Shown here: one piece after another, positions 32,206-44,900 of the stretch | How positions within the stretch are numbered: the stretch's first letter is position 1 | How the letters are laid out: every line of letters begins with the position of its first letter | DNA from: Phymatolithon calcareum | Lineage: Eukaryota; Rhodophyta; Florideophyceae; Hapalidiales | Direction of reading: 5' to 3' | Length of the DNA stretch: 64,000 nt | Assembly: GCA_977006965.1 (NCBI GenBank) | Contig: OZ345372.1 | Span: 1,426,001-1,490,000, forward strand | Notes under the pieces: model-generated | Seen by the model: only the letters and a program-made list of their open reading frames with translations | The model's database searches: none | Told to the model about the DNA's origin: nothing | Translations under genes and position numbers: made by a program

Positions 32206-35192
32206 TGTCTTCCATTCTATTCTATCATTAGCGAGTTGGACTGCGGTTTGAAAGTCTAGGCCTGGTACATCGCCAAAGATTGATTCTAGAGTTAGTCTGA
32301 CACATAGTAGTAGTACCTGGCGGATCAAGCGACGCTCGTCCATTATAAGAACGTATCCAAGCCAGTCCCATCAAAGGTACCTGGATCTTCCTGTCCTGTA
32401 ATGCACGCACTCGCACGCGGCACAAGATCCCGTCGGTTGCTGCGAGGAGACGCAACCAACAAGGAACGTAGAAGCAACAAGTTTGTCCACCAAACTCCAC
32501 GCTCGACATGGATACTCCACCAGCCAATGATGAACTGTTCTCCGATTGTTGCTTGCTTTCACCATGGACACAACAAGGATGAGCCGCAACTCAACGACTC
32601 AGCATTTACGATGTGCCCGTCTGGCGTCTAGGTATCAATGGAGTACCTGGTCCCACGCTGTTCTGATCGGGCTGTTTCTCGACAGCAATTCATCTGAAGA
32701 GTATGTGGCAAAACCGTAGAAGATCTGTGCAGTGAGGGACCAGTACTGAAGTGTTACTCCAATTTTTGAACAATGAGAACCTGCTCGAGAGTTGAGCTTT
32801 TGCGTTAAGTCGACAATTTTAAAAAATTGACGACTACTGCAATGCAGAAAGAAAGAAAGCGGTAATAGCTGGTCCTGTTCGCGTGAGTAAAGACCCTTAT
32901 ACAAAGCCTATTTTCACCAGGACGGAGAGAAAAATCTACAACAGGCGGTGAGGAATTGCCGCTCCGTTCGTGGATGATGTGGTTCGTATCGGAAAGACGC
33001 AGTACATGGGACTGACTGACTTCAGTGGCAAGGAAATCATGACTGGTGCTTACGTCCTTCCTTTGCGTCACCACTGCATTAATTGCAGTTTTATCCCTGT
33101 CGATGGACATCAGAAACAATTATCATGTATTACATATTTCGTTTTTCTAACCGTTGTTTATATAGTGGTAGTCCATGCATCCGGAGGCGGGGATTATAGT
33201 GCAAAACGAGTGAGAATTTGACGCTAAACAGAATGTGCTGACTATTTGACCTGCTGAGTATGCTGGTCCGCCAGGATGTGGCGCACATGCGGACAAAAAG
33301 CGATCATCGGACAGTCTAAATGATGGACATGGTTTAGTGGGAGGGCGTTATCATTTTCCGATGCGCATGCTGCAGGTTTTTGCAAACCCTGTTCACGCAC
33401 ATTATGACGAGGTAGTGGTCTACGGACGATACGAATAGTGGGTTTTGCCTGAAGATGATTCAAAAGGTGGTCAAGTCCAAGATACAGTATGCTTATAGTG
33501 GAGACTTAGTTTTCTCGGAATTGTAATGACTTTGTATGGGAAAGTTAGACAGATAGAACACGAAAAAGAAACATTTTGAACAAGTGCGACTGCAGTGCAG
33601 CCTCTTGTGTCTATTTCAGATATCACCGTGGAATAGAATTCAGCATCTACGCAATAAAGAAAGAAAGAAAATTCAGCATAAGTACAGTACAGTAGCAGTA
33701 AGCGTTAAAGACGGGAGGTATTCTGACCTTACAAACGACGATGATTTTCCGTAACGTAGACCCTGGTTTGCAAACTTGCTTCATAAAGACACACTTGTGT
33801 GTCTTTATTGTGTTTGGTAACACTGTTAGCAATGTAGTAGGACAGTGTACTGTAGCGTGCTTTTGTACAATATAGTATATATCATTCCTCCGACCCAAAC
33901 TGCAGGGTGGTGAAAGTCGAATGAGGATCGATCGATCGATCGATCGAGGGTATATGCATTGACCTGCTTACTATATAGGCGAGAGGCATTTACAAAAAAT
34001 TTAGCGCAATTGTGGGAAGACTATGAATGATCATATGGTCTGTTCTGAACGGCTTCGGTGAGTGGCGATAACTGGGGGGGGGACGGCTTCTCTCTTCGTT
34101 GCTTTTGTTCTTTCTTGGATGGTGAACGGCGGACGGTTGGTTCTCCCAGACAGGATTGATTTCCTTATGCAGGTAAAAACAGACATGAGTGCTCTAGCGC
34201 CTATTCGACGGATGATGTGCAACGCGCACAACACAGAAGCGCGCGATGGACGGTGTGATTCGTTGCAAACGAATGGTATACAGTAGTGTAGTGACGATAT
34301 TATAGTGCTGCAGCAGTTGGCAGGAGCTCGAGCTCGTGCGACGTGAGGTGATTGAGGTTGACCCAAGTTATTTTGATTGTCGGGATCGATCATCGATATT
34401 GAGCGACGCATTGATAATGAATTGAGTTGCTTCCATCGTGGGTATAGAAGGGGGATGATTTTGATGATACTTTTCCAGTTGCTGTGTGTGGTCAGTACTG
34501 TACTGGAAATCATCATCACTGCAGTGACGATATCATAATACTGTATGCATAGACTTTAGGGGCGTGAAAACGCAATGTACTGTACAGTACTGATTGATGG
34601 CACTTGAGTGGCCTCGTTTACACTGCAGACGGCAGAGTTTTATTCTATTGGGTGTGGCAATTGAAAAAGGAGAGGAACAGAGAGTGTGAAATTTGGTTGA
34701 GAAAGGGGTCGGTAATGAAAAAGTTGGAATTCATTGATACTGTAAAATATTGTTCAAAGAACCTGCAGCTAATATTTCTGAAAGAAAATTAAAGATTGCT
34801 TGCTTGCTCTTCCCCTTCGTTGAACGGCCAGCCTCGTTTGGCTTTTTTGTTTGTTTTTTTGTTTCTGTGTCTCGCTTCATTCGATGACGGCAGAGTAACA
34901 CGATGTCGCGTAATAGACATGACGAATGCGTCGGGAAGCAGAAAGAAATGTTAGGCGCGGCAGGGAAGCACAGCAAGACCGTTTCCGCCTTTCCGATCTG
35001 TCAATCAGTCAGGGTGAGGGAAGCACGGTAAAAAGTTTTGCATCGATGTCGAACCGACCGACCGACCGACCGACCACGGGTGAGCGACACAACCAGCACA
35101 TTGCATAATCACTGTACTGTAATGGCAGATCAAATACGGTTGCTACAGTACAGTAGCTGAGCGCGAAGTGATCTACAGTATACTGTACAGTA

Positions 35193-35590
35193 CAGTCAGA
35201 CCTCGATAAATGGATGGGCAATGTGGAATGGTCCAATATTCTCAAAATCGAGGTTATTCTCAAGTCGAATTTTGAATCATAAGTTTTGGATCACACGTGT
35301 GCCGAACAGTAGCCATATTCTACTGTACTGTATGCCAATGGCAGGAGAAACATGAAAAGTACTTACAGTATTCTACGAGTGAGGATATGCTCCGTGTACG
35401 CTAAACAAAATTATAACAAAATTTAAGGTATGCCCCGTGACCTCGAACATGAAGTAATGCTCCTATCAAATTTTCTAGAATCCTTTAATTTTCGTTAAAT
35501 TTAGGCGGATACGGTTTTCGTGGAGCACTCGATTATGCTGCTAACCGAGGTTATTCTAAAAAAGAGGTTCCATTTATCGAGGTCTGACTG
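35193..35590. mobile_element. 398-bp pogo/Tigger-type MITE
   Basis: The ends are inverted repeats: CAGTCAGACCTCGATAAATG at 35193-35212 and its reverse complement ending at 35590. Both sides are flanked by TA (35191-35192 and 35591-35592), the target site of Tc1/mariner-pogo elements, and CAGT...ACCTCGA is typical of pogo/Tigger termini. A cgaggttattct motif occurs inside near both ends. There is no transposase frame, so the element is non-autonomous. The ends match over at least 21 nt, suggesting it is not very old. Confidence 0.85.
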
Positions 35591-36297
35591 TAGTACAGTA
35601 TCTACTGTATCCGGCTGGCGGGCGCTGTACAGTATCGCTTCCCCGCCGGTCCCCGCGTTATGTCGCGCGTGCTGAGGAGTGCCAGCACACGAGCGAAGTA
35701 TTACTTGTACTGTGGTGTCCTCTGGGGAGCACACACGCGCGGCGGCCATTGGACCGGCGAGCGGAAAGTTGCGTGCGTGCGTTAAGATTTGCAGGATCCG
35801 AGTTTGTACAACATTTTTGCTGCACTTACCACACGAGTAAGGCTATTTTTCCAAGTATTTATGAATAAAAGCTGAAAACATCTCTTTTCCAATAGATCGA
35901 AAACGCATTCATGACCAATGATTGGTTATGGAATGGCACGGATAGATCACGACGATGTATGACGATCGTCCTGCCCAATGAGCAAGCTGAATGTGTGCCA
36001 CGTGTCCATTGGCGACTGGATGCAAGCCCGTCTTCACGGTCGCCGTTTCATGGGTGCGGTGCTCCCCGTTATGAAATATCATATCGATATGATAGATCGG
36101 TGGCGTGGAAAATGCATCACGCCATGCTTTTGCGTGTTACGTTTAACTTTTTAAAGTTGAGTTTTCTGCATCCTACGTCATGGTCGGAATGAAGTCCTCA
36201 CGCTATCGTACAAAACGCACGCACGCCCTTAGATACTGTACTGTAGCCTGCTGCGAAGCGCTGCGGCAGTCAGCCCTCCATGATGGACTGTATGAAG

Positions 36298-36364
36298 CAG
36301 TTGAGTTGAGTTGAGTTGAGTTGAGTTGAGTTGAGTTGAGTTGAGTTGAGTTGAGTTGAGTTGA
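36298..36364. repeat. (GAGTT)n pentanucleotide microsatellite
   Basis: About thirteen uninterrupted GAGTT units. Confidence 0.97.
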
Positions 36365-36501
36365 AGTTTAAAGCCGCGGTTGCGCTCACGGTGATCATCT
36401 GAGCAAGAAATTCGATTCCAATGGGAGATACTGTACAGAAGATGTTCAGTAACTTACATGACGAGATTGATGATAGACAATTCGCCAACAGCCACATTCC
36501 G

Positions 36502-36537
36502 TACTGTACTGTACTGTACTGTACTGTACTGTACTAA
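36502..36537. repeat. (GTACT)n pentanucleotide microsatellite
   Basis: Seven GTACT units. The unit is the same sequence as the dispersed TACTGTA motif of the surrounding intergenic DNA. Confidence 0.95.
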
Positions 36538-36752
36538 ACGGAAAAGACAACCCTGGTGCGTGCGTCCGAGATCCATCCATCCATCTATTGGCGTGACCGC
36601 CATGCACACCGTCGCCTCTCCCAATGGCATTTCACCGCCACGCATGCGCGCCCCGTTGTCACCGTCGCGCTCCCACAGACAGAGCGCCCTCCACACGGAG
36701 CAAACAACACAATTTCTACACCCACTTCTCTCTTCCCTTCCATTGCCGCACT

Positions 36753-36784
<32 letters not shown>

Positions 36785-37222
36785 CTTCACGCCGCACCCT
36801 TCCGTACTCCTCTTGAGTGGCATGCATCATCGATGCCCCGCCGCGCACCAATTTCCGCACCCGTCACTCCCCGCCCGCCCGCTTATGAAAACCCATCCCG
36901 CTGTACGTCGTCGTCTTACGATACCCCACCCACCCCAGGCGCAAACTGTATTTCCCTCAGTTCCCATTCTTCATCACTACGTAAATTAGAGCCTATTTAG
37001 TTGCCCCGCATCGCTGTCGCCACCCATCTTGCTTGTGTGTGCGCATGCATCACACGCCGTTCCCTCCACCCTCTGTCTCACCGTCACCCCAGTACTCGCT
37101 GTCCCTCTCCAGTCACCCTGCAACAACACCGGCATCCGCACACCGCGTCCGCCTCGTCGCACATATCCCGTCCACTCCCCATGCCGCCAACCCTCTGACC
37201 TCCTCTCCCCTCACATCGCCTC

Positions 37223-38146
37223 ATGTCGTCGCGCCGCACCCATTCCGCCCCCGTGCAGAAGCTCCCCGTCTCCTCCACCACGCCGGATCCGCCGGGCTAC
37301 TCCTTCCACAGTCCGACCCCGGTCGACGATCTCACCGCCGTATTCCCATTCCCCGCCCCCCCTTCGTCATCGTCCGCCGCGCTGGACTACGCCTCCTTTC
37401 TGCAGCAGCCGCACCTATGGCATGCGCTCCCTGTCGCCGTATCCGCACCTTCGACCGCTCCGCGCCCGGCAACCCTACTGTCGCCCGCAGCGGCGCACGG
37501 CCCGCACCACATTCCCGACCCTCGTGCGCTTCCGTCGGGCGCAAATCGGCACAAACGCCGCAGACCTCAACCGTCCCCTCTCGAAGATGGCCGACGTCTG
37601 GGCAGGCAGTTTCACACGTCGGCACATCCCTTCCGTTCCGACCCGTCCGCGGCACGTCCGCGCACGTCCGTCCCCGCATCCCTGCCTGCCTCCTCTGTCG
37701 CGGCCGTCGCGCAGATGCTCTTCCCATCGACCTCGTCGCCGACCGAAGTCGACGAAGATGAAGATGAAGAAGAAGAGAAGTATGTGCGCGAAGCAGCGGC
37801 AATTGCAGACCGTGCAAAACTCACGCATCGCACAACGCTCAAGGAGGCGCAGCGGATGCGTGAGGAGCGGGCGGAAAGATGCGGTGCGCCGCTGTCCGCT
37901 AAGGATAAGGAGCGTGAGCGCAGTCGGAGGGAGAGCGCCGTTACGAGGAAACGATCGGAGGTTTATATCGGCGCGCTGGAGTGTGCGGCGCGAAGGGTGC
38001 CGCCGCTGGAGAGGGAGGTGAGGGCGCTGCGCGCGCTGCTCAGAGGGTCGAGGAGGGAAGGGATGCAGGGGATGCAGGGAGTTAGTCCTGTGTCGGTTGA
38101 GGACAGGGCGGGTACGCCGCAGGGGATGGAGCATATTGAGCTGTGA
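37223..38146 (+). CDS. bZIP-like transcription factor with atypical zipper
   Basis: The protein has 307 aa and an ATG start. Residues 1-170 are Pro/Ser/Ala-rich and probably disordered, with a basic patch HKRRRP at 110-115. An acidic run (about 176-185) precedes a helical basic stretch. The DNA-binding region is about 228-246 (KDKERERSRRESAVTRKRSE), matching the bZIP basic pattern in spacing and Arg/Lys content, but the usual Asn is Glu (E237). The zipper part ALECAARRVPPLEREVRALR ALL contains leucines at heptad-like spacing but also two adjacent prolines (260-261), which would break a continuous helix. It is therefore bZIP-like rather than canonical. The coding region is very GC-rich compared with its surroundings. 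Confidence 0.75.
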   Translation: MSSRRTHSAPVQKLPVSSTTPDPPGYSFHSPTPVDDLTAVFPFPAPPSSSSAALDYASFLQQPHLWHALPVAVSAPSTAPRPATLLSPAAAHGPHHIPDPRALPSGANRHKRRRPQPSPLEDGRRLGRQFHTSAHPFRSDPSAARPRTSVPASLPASSVAAVAQMLFPSTSSPTEVDEDEDEEEEKYVREAAAIADRAKLTHRTTLKEAQRMREERAERCGAPLSAKDKERERSRRESAVTRKRSEVYIGALECAARRVPPLEREVRALRALLRGSRREGMQGMQGVSPVSVEDRAGTPQGMEHIEL

Positions 38147-39126
38147 GGACCTGGAGGAATGGTGGTTGGGTGGAGCGAATTTGTTGTGGATTGTTGGTTA
38201 TTCTACTTGAAGGAGTAAGTGTTGGAGAGTCTGAAGAAATGTGTATAAATGTACGAGTTGTAAACGTGAGTTGCGCTTTCGTGAAGGATGCTTTCTTTAT
38301 GACTTTTAATTAGGAACGCATTGTAGATTATTCACCTGTTCACGCTAGCAAACAGGAGATATCCAGTCCCTCAACCTGGAAGTCTAACGTCTAGCGAGAA
38401 TGTAATATGCCATGTGTGGAGCCCATGTTGCAGAGCATGTGACGTTATTCACGTCTTCCCTTACATTTAAAAGGTTTGCATATAAAGAGTGCGTTTCCTT
38501 TCCATCCATCCCATTTCAGTGTTGCAGTGAACAACTGGCAGTGGAAAACAAGGCACTTTTGCAGGTAGACCGGCATCACAGTAGTGAAGTGCGACACCGT
38601 TTGCGAATGTTGCCATTGGACACTACTGTATTCCCAACGTGTGTACTGTTGGTTGCCTGAACTGAGGGAGAATAAAATGGAGGACATACTGTACTTCAAG
38701 AGGTACAGTAAGAAAGCAGTAATAGAAGCGCGTGTGAATAACACGGCCCAAATATACGTTGAGCGAGTAAGCCTTATGCAGCCACTCCATAACCAATGAA
38801 GCGGCTGCACATAGTGCTGGGTGTGCCTCCGCAGCAAGTGCGCGTTGCGTTTCTCCGCCATCGTTTCGTACGGCAATGCCCTTCGTATACACTGTTCTCG
38901 AGAGGATATCTTCTTGAAGATCGTCGTCATCCGAGCCTTCTTGCTTGATCTTCCAGATAAGATGATGTTAGGTAAGGCTTGGTTAGGTTAAGTGTGGCTC
39001 GAGTTTTGGTCGGTAATGAGGGAACAAGAAGAGGAATGACACCACGATGAGATTCCGATTACGAAGCTGACATTGGCATTGTTCGGCATCGTCAGCACGG
39101 AAAGCGGTTGTTCCCCAGGGGTTCGT

Positions 39127-39208
39127 CATGAAAAAACCCTATTTTCGGGCACATGGTTTTTCATAATGCTATCGTTCCGAAAGTTAACTTCCGGAACAGT
39201 AGCATTGT
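39127..39208. repeat. Two adjacent imperfect hairpins
   Basis: The first pairs catgaaaaaacc with ggtttttcat (39127-39164). The second pairs atgcta-gttccg with cggaac-tagcat around aaagttaactt (39167-39208). The tandem arrangement recalls the double palindrome at 14508-14627. Confidence 0.7.
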
Positions 39209-39918
39209 ACTGTGTGCTCCGGAACCGCTCTTTAGTAATGCACAAGCACTTCTTCGTATGGCAATGGATGGGATGGTATGGAGAAACAGGAAGTCGAGGC
39301 TGAGATTGGGGGATACGCAGAATAGAAATGCGGTACAGAATTCTATTGCATTATCTTTTCCGTTTCCCCGTCATGTGGCGGATGGAACCGTTTCGATGCC
39401 ATAATATGTGTGTTCTTCCGTCTATCAGACAAGTTGTCTTCATTCTCTACTTGCCAACGCAAGATTAAGAGCTGCTTGTATGACTAAGTCCTGGCATCAC
39501 GACAAAGTCATTCATTGTCTGGATTGACAGAGTGTAGCAACATTTGGTGTGCTCTGCGGTGCTCGTCCATTCGGGCAGTGTGTCCGAAACAGTTCCAGCG
39601 CCAATCGCGACATGAGGTCAAATGAGGGCTCTGGAGTCTCCTCGGCAGTTTTTCTTCCAGTTTTCTTGGCCAGTATAGGGAACTGTTGAGTTCAGATAGC
39701 GTCGGACTTGTTCAACAACCATTGCAGAGCTGGAGGACGATAGATCTAACAGAACAGCCGAAGAGACTGTAAGCAGTGGATGGTTTTTTGCTCAAAAATG
39801 TTGTTCTCTTCAGTTGATGGTTACTTGATGCGGAAGTTGGTCCTTAGTTCCGTATACTGGAGAACCCTATCTTGCTTAAACGGAACTCGCTAACGAATGG
39901 ATATGATGGAAGAAACTT

Positions 39919-39985
39919 AGACCCTCGAATCGCTGCTAGCCCCATTAGGGGAAAAGGCAAAATGAATGAATGAATGAAGTCAAAC
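39919..39985 (-). repeat. Dispersed repeat, copy 3 of 3 (cattcatt family)
   Basis: On the minus strand it reads cattcattcattcattttgc, cttttcccctaatggggct, agcagcgattcgagggtc. It is the copy closest to 11085-11165. Confidence 0.75.
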
Positions 39986-41899
39986 TACAGAGAGTGTGCC
40001 CGTAGTGGTGCACTGTCAGAGAAATAATTAGATTAGTATCCGTCATTGTCAGTTGGGTTAACTCGACGAACAGGAAGTGAACATACAGTGAACGGTTAGT
40101 TACTGGACTGACGAAAGTGAACGGCATGTGATCGTTACCTTGTTACAGAGATGACAGCGAAGACCCATTCAGATGCTATGTTTTAGAAAGAGATTTCATC
40201 TCCAACGTGGCGGTGCGCATACAGCAAACTGTATAATTACTTGACGTGCCGAAAAAATTACAGTATGTGGTACCAAAGAGGTAGAAGGGAAACAATGAGG
40301 CAAGTTCGTGGTTGGTAGAAGAGCATCAGCCTCATTTCAAGCAGGCATCGAATCTTCGTCCACTTAGAAAAAACACACATCTGTCCAGAAGACAATTGTA
40401 CTGTACTGTATTCACAAAATGAAGTGGAAGCTCATTGATTTACAGCCATGCTAATGTCTGACTAGTCAAGCGCGACGACTCCTTATGTAGCGTTCTCCGG
40501 GGTACACAACGGGTCGCGCCTGCAAATGCAACACCGGGGTGCGCCCCGACTAAATTTGTCATGTCGTTGCGCTCCTATCACGCTTTTTGTCGACACATTG
40601 CTGGTTTCTCTACCTGCGGCAACCCCCTTACCGTACAGAACAGTTGTGAAATCTCTTGACAGCGATTCAACGGGACATCGTGCACTCCGGAGGAAATTGT
40701 GCACGAGAGCACACATTCTTGCCAAAGGAATTGTACCCCTGGTCGCTGAGAGCGAGGAGCCCTCTTCAGGGCGAGTACGTATTTTGAAGTGATAGAAGAT
40801 GTCTCGTGGATTAATAGCGCAACGACAGGAAGTAGCATATAGCCTTTGTTAATCACGACCGGAAACTCAAATTGTGAAGAATACAGAAAGGAGTATACCT
40901 TGATACGTAAAGGGAGAAACTTCGACTCCGACTTCTGAATTAAGAAATGGAAATTCTCAATGGAATGCCAACAATTGAGGCTAGTACCGTAAATCTTGCG
41001 CTACTTGGTGATAGGGAGGATATCTCTAGCTTGAGAGCTGGGAATTTGACCAAGCGCGGAGTTGATGCCCTCGTTCACGGCATCGGTCTACGCGTCGAGC
41101 ATGCTGAATGGACTGGAGAGCAGCGCCGAAAATCGGTTATCAACAGCTGCATATTGGTGTGCCGGAGATCTGTCCTAATCTATTTCTTCTGAGCTGCTGT
41201 GCGGACGCTCAGCCGTAAGGCATTGAGTGGATGGCCGTTTTAGACAGGATTGTGCAAGGTTGGGTCCGACGATATCCCTGCGGTACTTGTGTTGCTCGAG
41301 ACGCAGTGTCTCGGCTGTGCTTGTATGTCCGCAGGCGCCAAATGGAACCATTTTATTAATTTGGAATTTCAACATTCCAGAGTAGTGTGCAATTCAGGCT
41401 GCAAGGGATATGTGGTGCAGCTGCCTGCTGCCGACTCGAATGGATGCACTCCGCAGCCAGATATTTTGGAAAAAAATCCCTTCGTGCACAGAATAAATGA
41501 AAAGCCCCAGCAAGTGAAGAAAGCACGAAGAAGAATGCTGACTCGAGTAAAGAAATGGGACCAGGTTTTGGGACTCCTTAATGGCGTGCATACGAGAAGA
41601 AAAGTAGATCTGCATACCTCCCAAGAAAGACAGAAATAAGCCCTCCTTCTGCTGAGCTCGGAAAAGGACTCCGTGGCAGTTTTGAAATGTGGACGATAAT
41701 GCATGCAGGTCAAGCAATTCCCACTTTTCGTAGCAGGTTTGAGCTCGTAACTCTAAGACCTTCTGCTTCCCCGTCCTGCGGTGACAGCAGTGACCAACTG
41801 TGGAACAAAGTAACTTACACTTGCCATTTTACTGTATGTTAGTATGTGAACTAACCGTTCACTGTGTGGTCATTTGTTGTTCACTGTCAGTCATCAATT

Positions 41900-41969
41900 G
41901 CACCATGCTCACAACTATCGACACTAGTCTAATAATTAGACTAGTGTCGGTTGTTGTGAGCATGGTGCA
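41900..41969. repeat. 70-nt near-perfect palindrome
   Basis: Arms gcaccatgctcacaac-a-cgacactagtct and their reverse complement surround aataatt. Only two or three mismatches are visible. The flank tgcactgtcagtgaaataat repeats a segment at about 40010, so this is probably a small fold-back element. Confidence 0.85.
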
Positions 41970-44900
41970 CTGTCAGTGAAATAATTTTTGTTTCACCGAC
42001 ATTGCACCGCAACTTGCTGTAGTTACATTAGACTATTTAGACAAGCACTTCTTCTCCAGCTGAGGGAAGAAAAGATCAATTAAGCATCCGCACTAAGAAG
42101 ACTAAAACAACAATCGTCGCTTTACGACAACGATCACAATAGCAACGCTGCTGACAAACAGTAGTGCTTTTTCAGTGCCATTGGTTTCGTCGTTCAGCCA
42201 TCAGGTATCGTGAAAGAGCCTTTCGTAAGTATCCATTTGGCTGGCAATAGGACAGAATTTCGCGTCGAGCAGTTTTGTCGTCGAGATGATGCATCTGAAT
42301 GCTGAAATTTTCTTTTTTATTTTCAGATCTCAGCGGCCTTTGTAGAAGTTGTATAGAAAGATTAAGTTTGGCGGTTGCAGTCTTCCGTGATGGCAGAAGA
42401 TAATTAGATTGAGATTGTAGTTTAGTTCACTATTCGGCAAGGAAATCTTCTTCTATCGACTTGTCTCAGGCGCAGATATCATTGCGGGATTGCGCCGTTG
42501 ACTAAGGTGTGTGCAACAAATTTTGGGGCATGAAACCCCCATTTCTCGGCATTATTCGCCAGGTGTTGTACAGTACTGGAAGACATCACGACGCGGAGCA
42601 ATGGCTAGCACGTGGCGCTGGTTGACGTACATTGCGATGGTGTCTAGAACCTTCATCATGAAGGAGTGATGGAAAACAGCGCGGGAAGAAGAGTCATCCA
42701 CTTCCCTAGCTCTCGCTCTGGATCGCTGCGACGTACTGATCGAAATCATAAAGCTGTAAACGTTTCAATACAATACTGTACAGTATCATGGAATTCCATA
42801 CAGGGCTGTGGAGCCTCCCACTTTGGTAACCATGTCCTTACTGAGCAAGGACACGGTTACCAATGACACAGAATCGAAACATATATCGATTTCACAATGA
42901 TCATCCGGCGCTTACTTCGAGCTCCCAGTGATCACTCGCCATGCCATTCGACCGTCAAGGAGCCACCAGAGCGTGAAAGAGGACGTCCCTTATTGAACGC
43001 ACGAGAGAGTTCGAGAGAGAGAGAGACAAAGCATCGCCGTTGGATCGGGAGGATAGCGAATGCAGCACGGTTGTTGCAATCCGGGCATAATCCATTCACA
43101 TATTGCCAAGTGTTGATGCTCGAAAGTGTAACGGAGATCGCGGTACGTGGCTACTGTGTAGATCTGTAACGCTCGATTGCTTCGAAGCAAGTTTATCATC
43201 AAGAACCGTAAATTCAGATATATTTTCTGCCATATATTCGCTCGGTGACGTGAACAAACAAGACAAGGACACGTAGCTAGCGTGACGAGTTGCAAACTGG
43301 GGTATTCCACTGTTTGGACGTGTGCTGTGCTGAAGCGACCAGGTGACCTGGGGACACTAAAGGCCCGATCGGAGCCAAAGTGCTCTCCGGACTTTCGACG
43401 AGAAAAAAGCTGGCCCTTGCGGCAGTAGTTTTCAGCCCTGCCGACAAAGTCCTTCGCCTCTACTGTGCAGTACAGAAAAGTTGCAAAGCTCGAGCACGAG
43501 TTGTGCAGCCACTGTCTTAACTTGTCGCATACAAGCTGCACAAGCAGTATAATGCTGCCCCTTGCAGCAGTAATCAGGGCCTGGATGTTTGTCGAATGTT
43601 TCTGTGCTGAAAGGCTGGCTCGAGGACCCAACGTACGAAAACGTCAAAAGTATCAAATCTTGGACGCGGATATGCCTCCCGAATTATGACTGAAGCGTAG
43701 TGTTTTGAAACGGAGAGTCCGTCGCCGTTTCCAAGATCCGGGAAATTCAAATCTACCGAACGAGTGGAATTGGCGGAAGGACACAAGTTTCTAATTTTGT
43801 CCCTATTCTTATTGGAGGATTTTCTATTTTTCCGCTGATGTATTTTTCCATTTTTGAGCAGTATCATAGAAAATTGAAAATTTGGTTTAGGGCACCCGAA
43901 AATATGCATTGAAGGGCACTCGTATCCATAGGGCTGTCGGAAGTCGTATCATATGCAAGTCACTGTACGCAAAAGGAGCCTTGGTGCGGCATTTGCAATA
44001 CGTGTTGATGGCGTATTGGCTTGAACAGTAATCTATGGATCTTCCAGCTTTTGAAAACGTGGACACGTGCACACGTCCTGTTCGTGTAATGATCCACTGC
44101 TACAAACAATTTTGTTCAATTCTCGGTAGTCACACTGGTCTTGGCCTGCCGACTTTAGAAGTGTCAGTATGACAGAGGAAAAACCTAATTTTTGCAGCTT
44201 TTGGAAAGTACCCTTTTTTGTGCAGAAAAATAAGCGATTCTATTGGAGGAAAAGTAAGCATATAGGATTGAAAAATAAGTTTTTCAGAAAAATCCCACTT
44301 TTCCCGCAACTGTTTTCGTCTGCTTGACCGAGCGGCCTCGTTTGGACGTATCGTCGCCTCCCACAAAACCACTTTTCCCATCGTCTCATTGCACCGGACG
44401 CAGGCCGTTTTCCCCAGTGTGTATGCCCTTTTCCCGCCGCACACCCACGGTTCCGCTTCGTCCCATCCCTTTGGCTCCGCAGTCCTTCATGTGCTTGGCC
44501 ACGTGAGCCTGCGCGACTCCCGGCGAAAACCCCTCTTTTTCGCTTGCATCTGCCCTCGACTTGAGTCTATTGGCTTGCCCTTTTCGCCCACACAAGCCTT
44601 CTCCGGTTTCGGCGGTGCATTCGTTTCCGTCGAGTCGCCCTCTCGGATTCGCCCGTCCGTCTCTTGTACTTTTCACATTCTCGCATCGCATCACGAAGAC
44701 GCCTAACCCGCTTGCTCTCTTTAGCGCAATCCCTTGGTCCTTGGGGGAGAACCGTCTCGCTTTGCATGATTTAGGCATCGACCCCTGCCTGTCCCCAGAT
44801 TCGAGTTGTATCTTCATCACCACCCGCGAGATTGCGAAGCCGCATCGGCATTAGAACGGGCATCTCCCAACGAGGGACGGGCAACTAATTAGCCCATTTT

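Larger units (their letters stand above)
31411..35190. other. Gene-poor, repeat-rich intergenic region
   Basis: No supported gene over about 3.8 kb. It holds the second copy of the 70-bp tail repeat, the second cattcatt repeat, a perfect hairpin at about 33766-33792 (ataaagacacac / gtgtgtcttta), a (GATC)n run at 33929-33947, a G9 run at 34074-34082, a (GACC)n run at 35050-35074 and many TACTGTA/TACAGTA motifs from 33686 on. Confidence 0.5.
35591..37222. other. Intergenic with microsatellites, upstream of the bZIP gene
   Basis: No gene supported. Contains the (GAGTT)n array, the (GTACT)n array and a (CCG)n run at about 36750-36784, then a strongly C-rich stretch (36600-37220) that is probably promoter and 5' leader of the bZIP gene. 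Open frames in the C-rich part have no stops because of composition. Confidence 0.5.

Noticed and set aside
36298-36364. CRISPR-like or minisatellite array
   Set aside because: A simple pentanucleotide run without spacers.
37029-38021. 330-codon frame overlapping the bZIP gene
   Set aside because: An overlapping frame kept open by high GC; Arg/Pro-rich without motif. The frame with the basic region was chosen.
40947-41639. Possible small genes (81 and 129 codons)
   Set aside because: No motif, no homologous copy in the window, and equally open frames on the other strand.
44386-44823. 145-codon minus-strand frame upstream of the PP4R1-like gene
   Set aside because: Mirrored by long frames on the plus strand in the same C/T-rich stretch; no domain.
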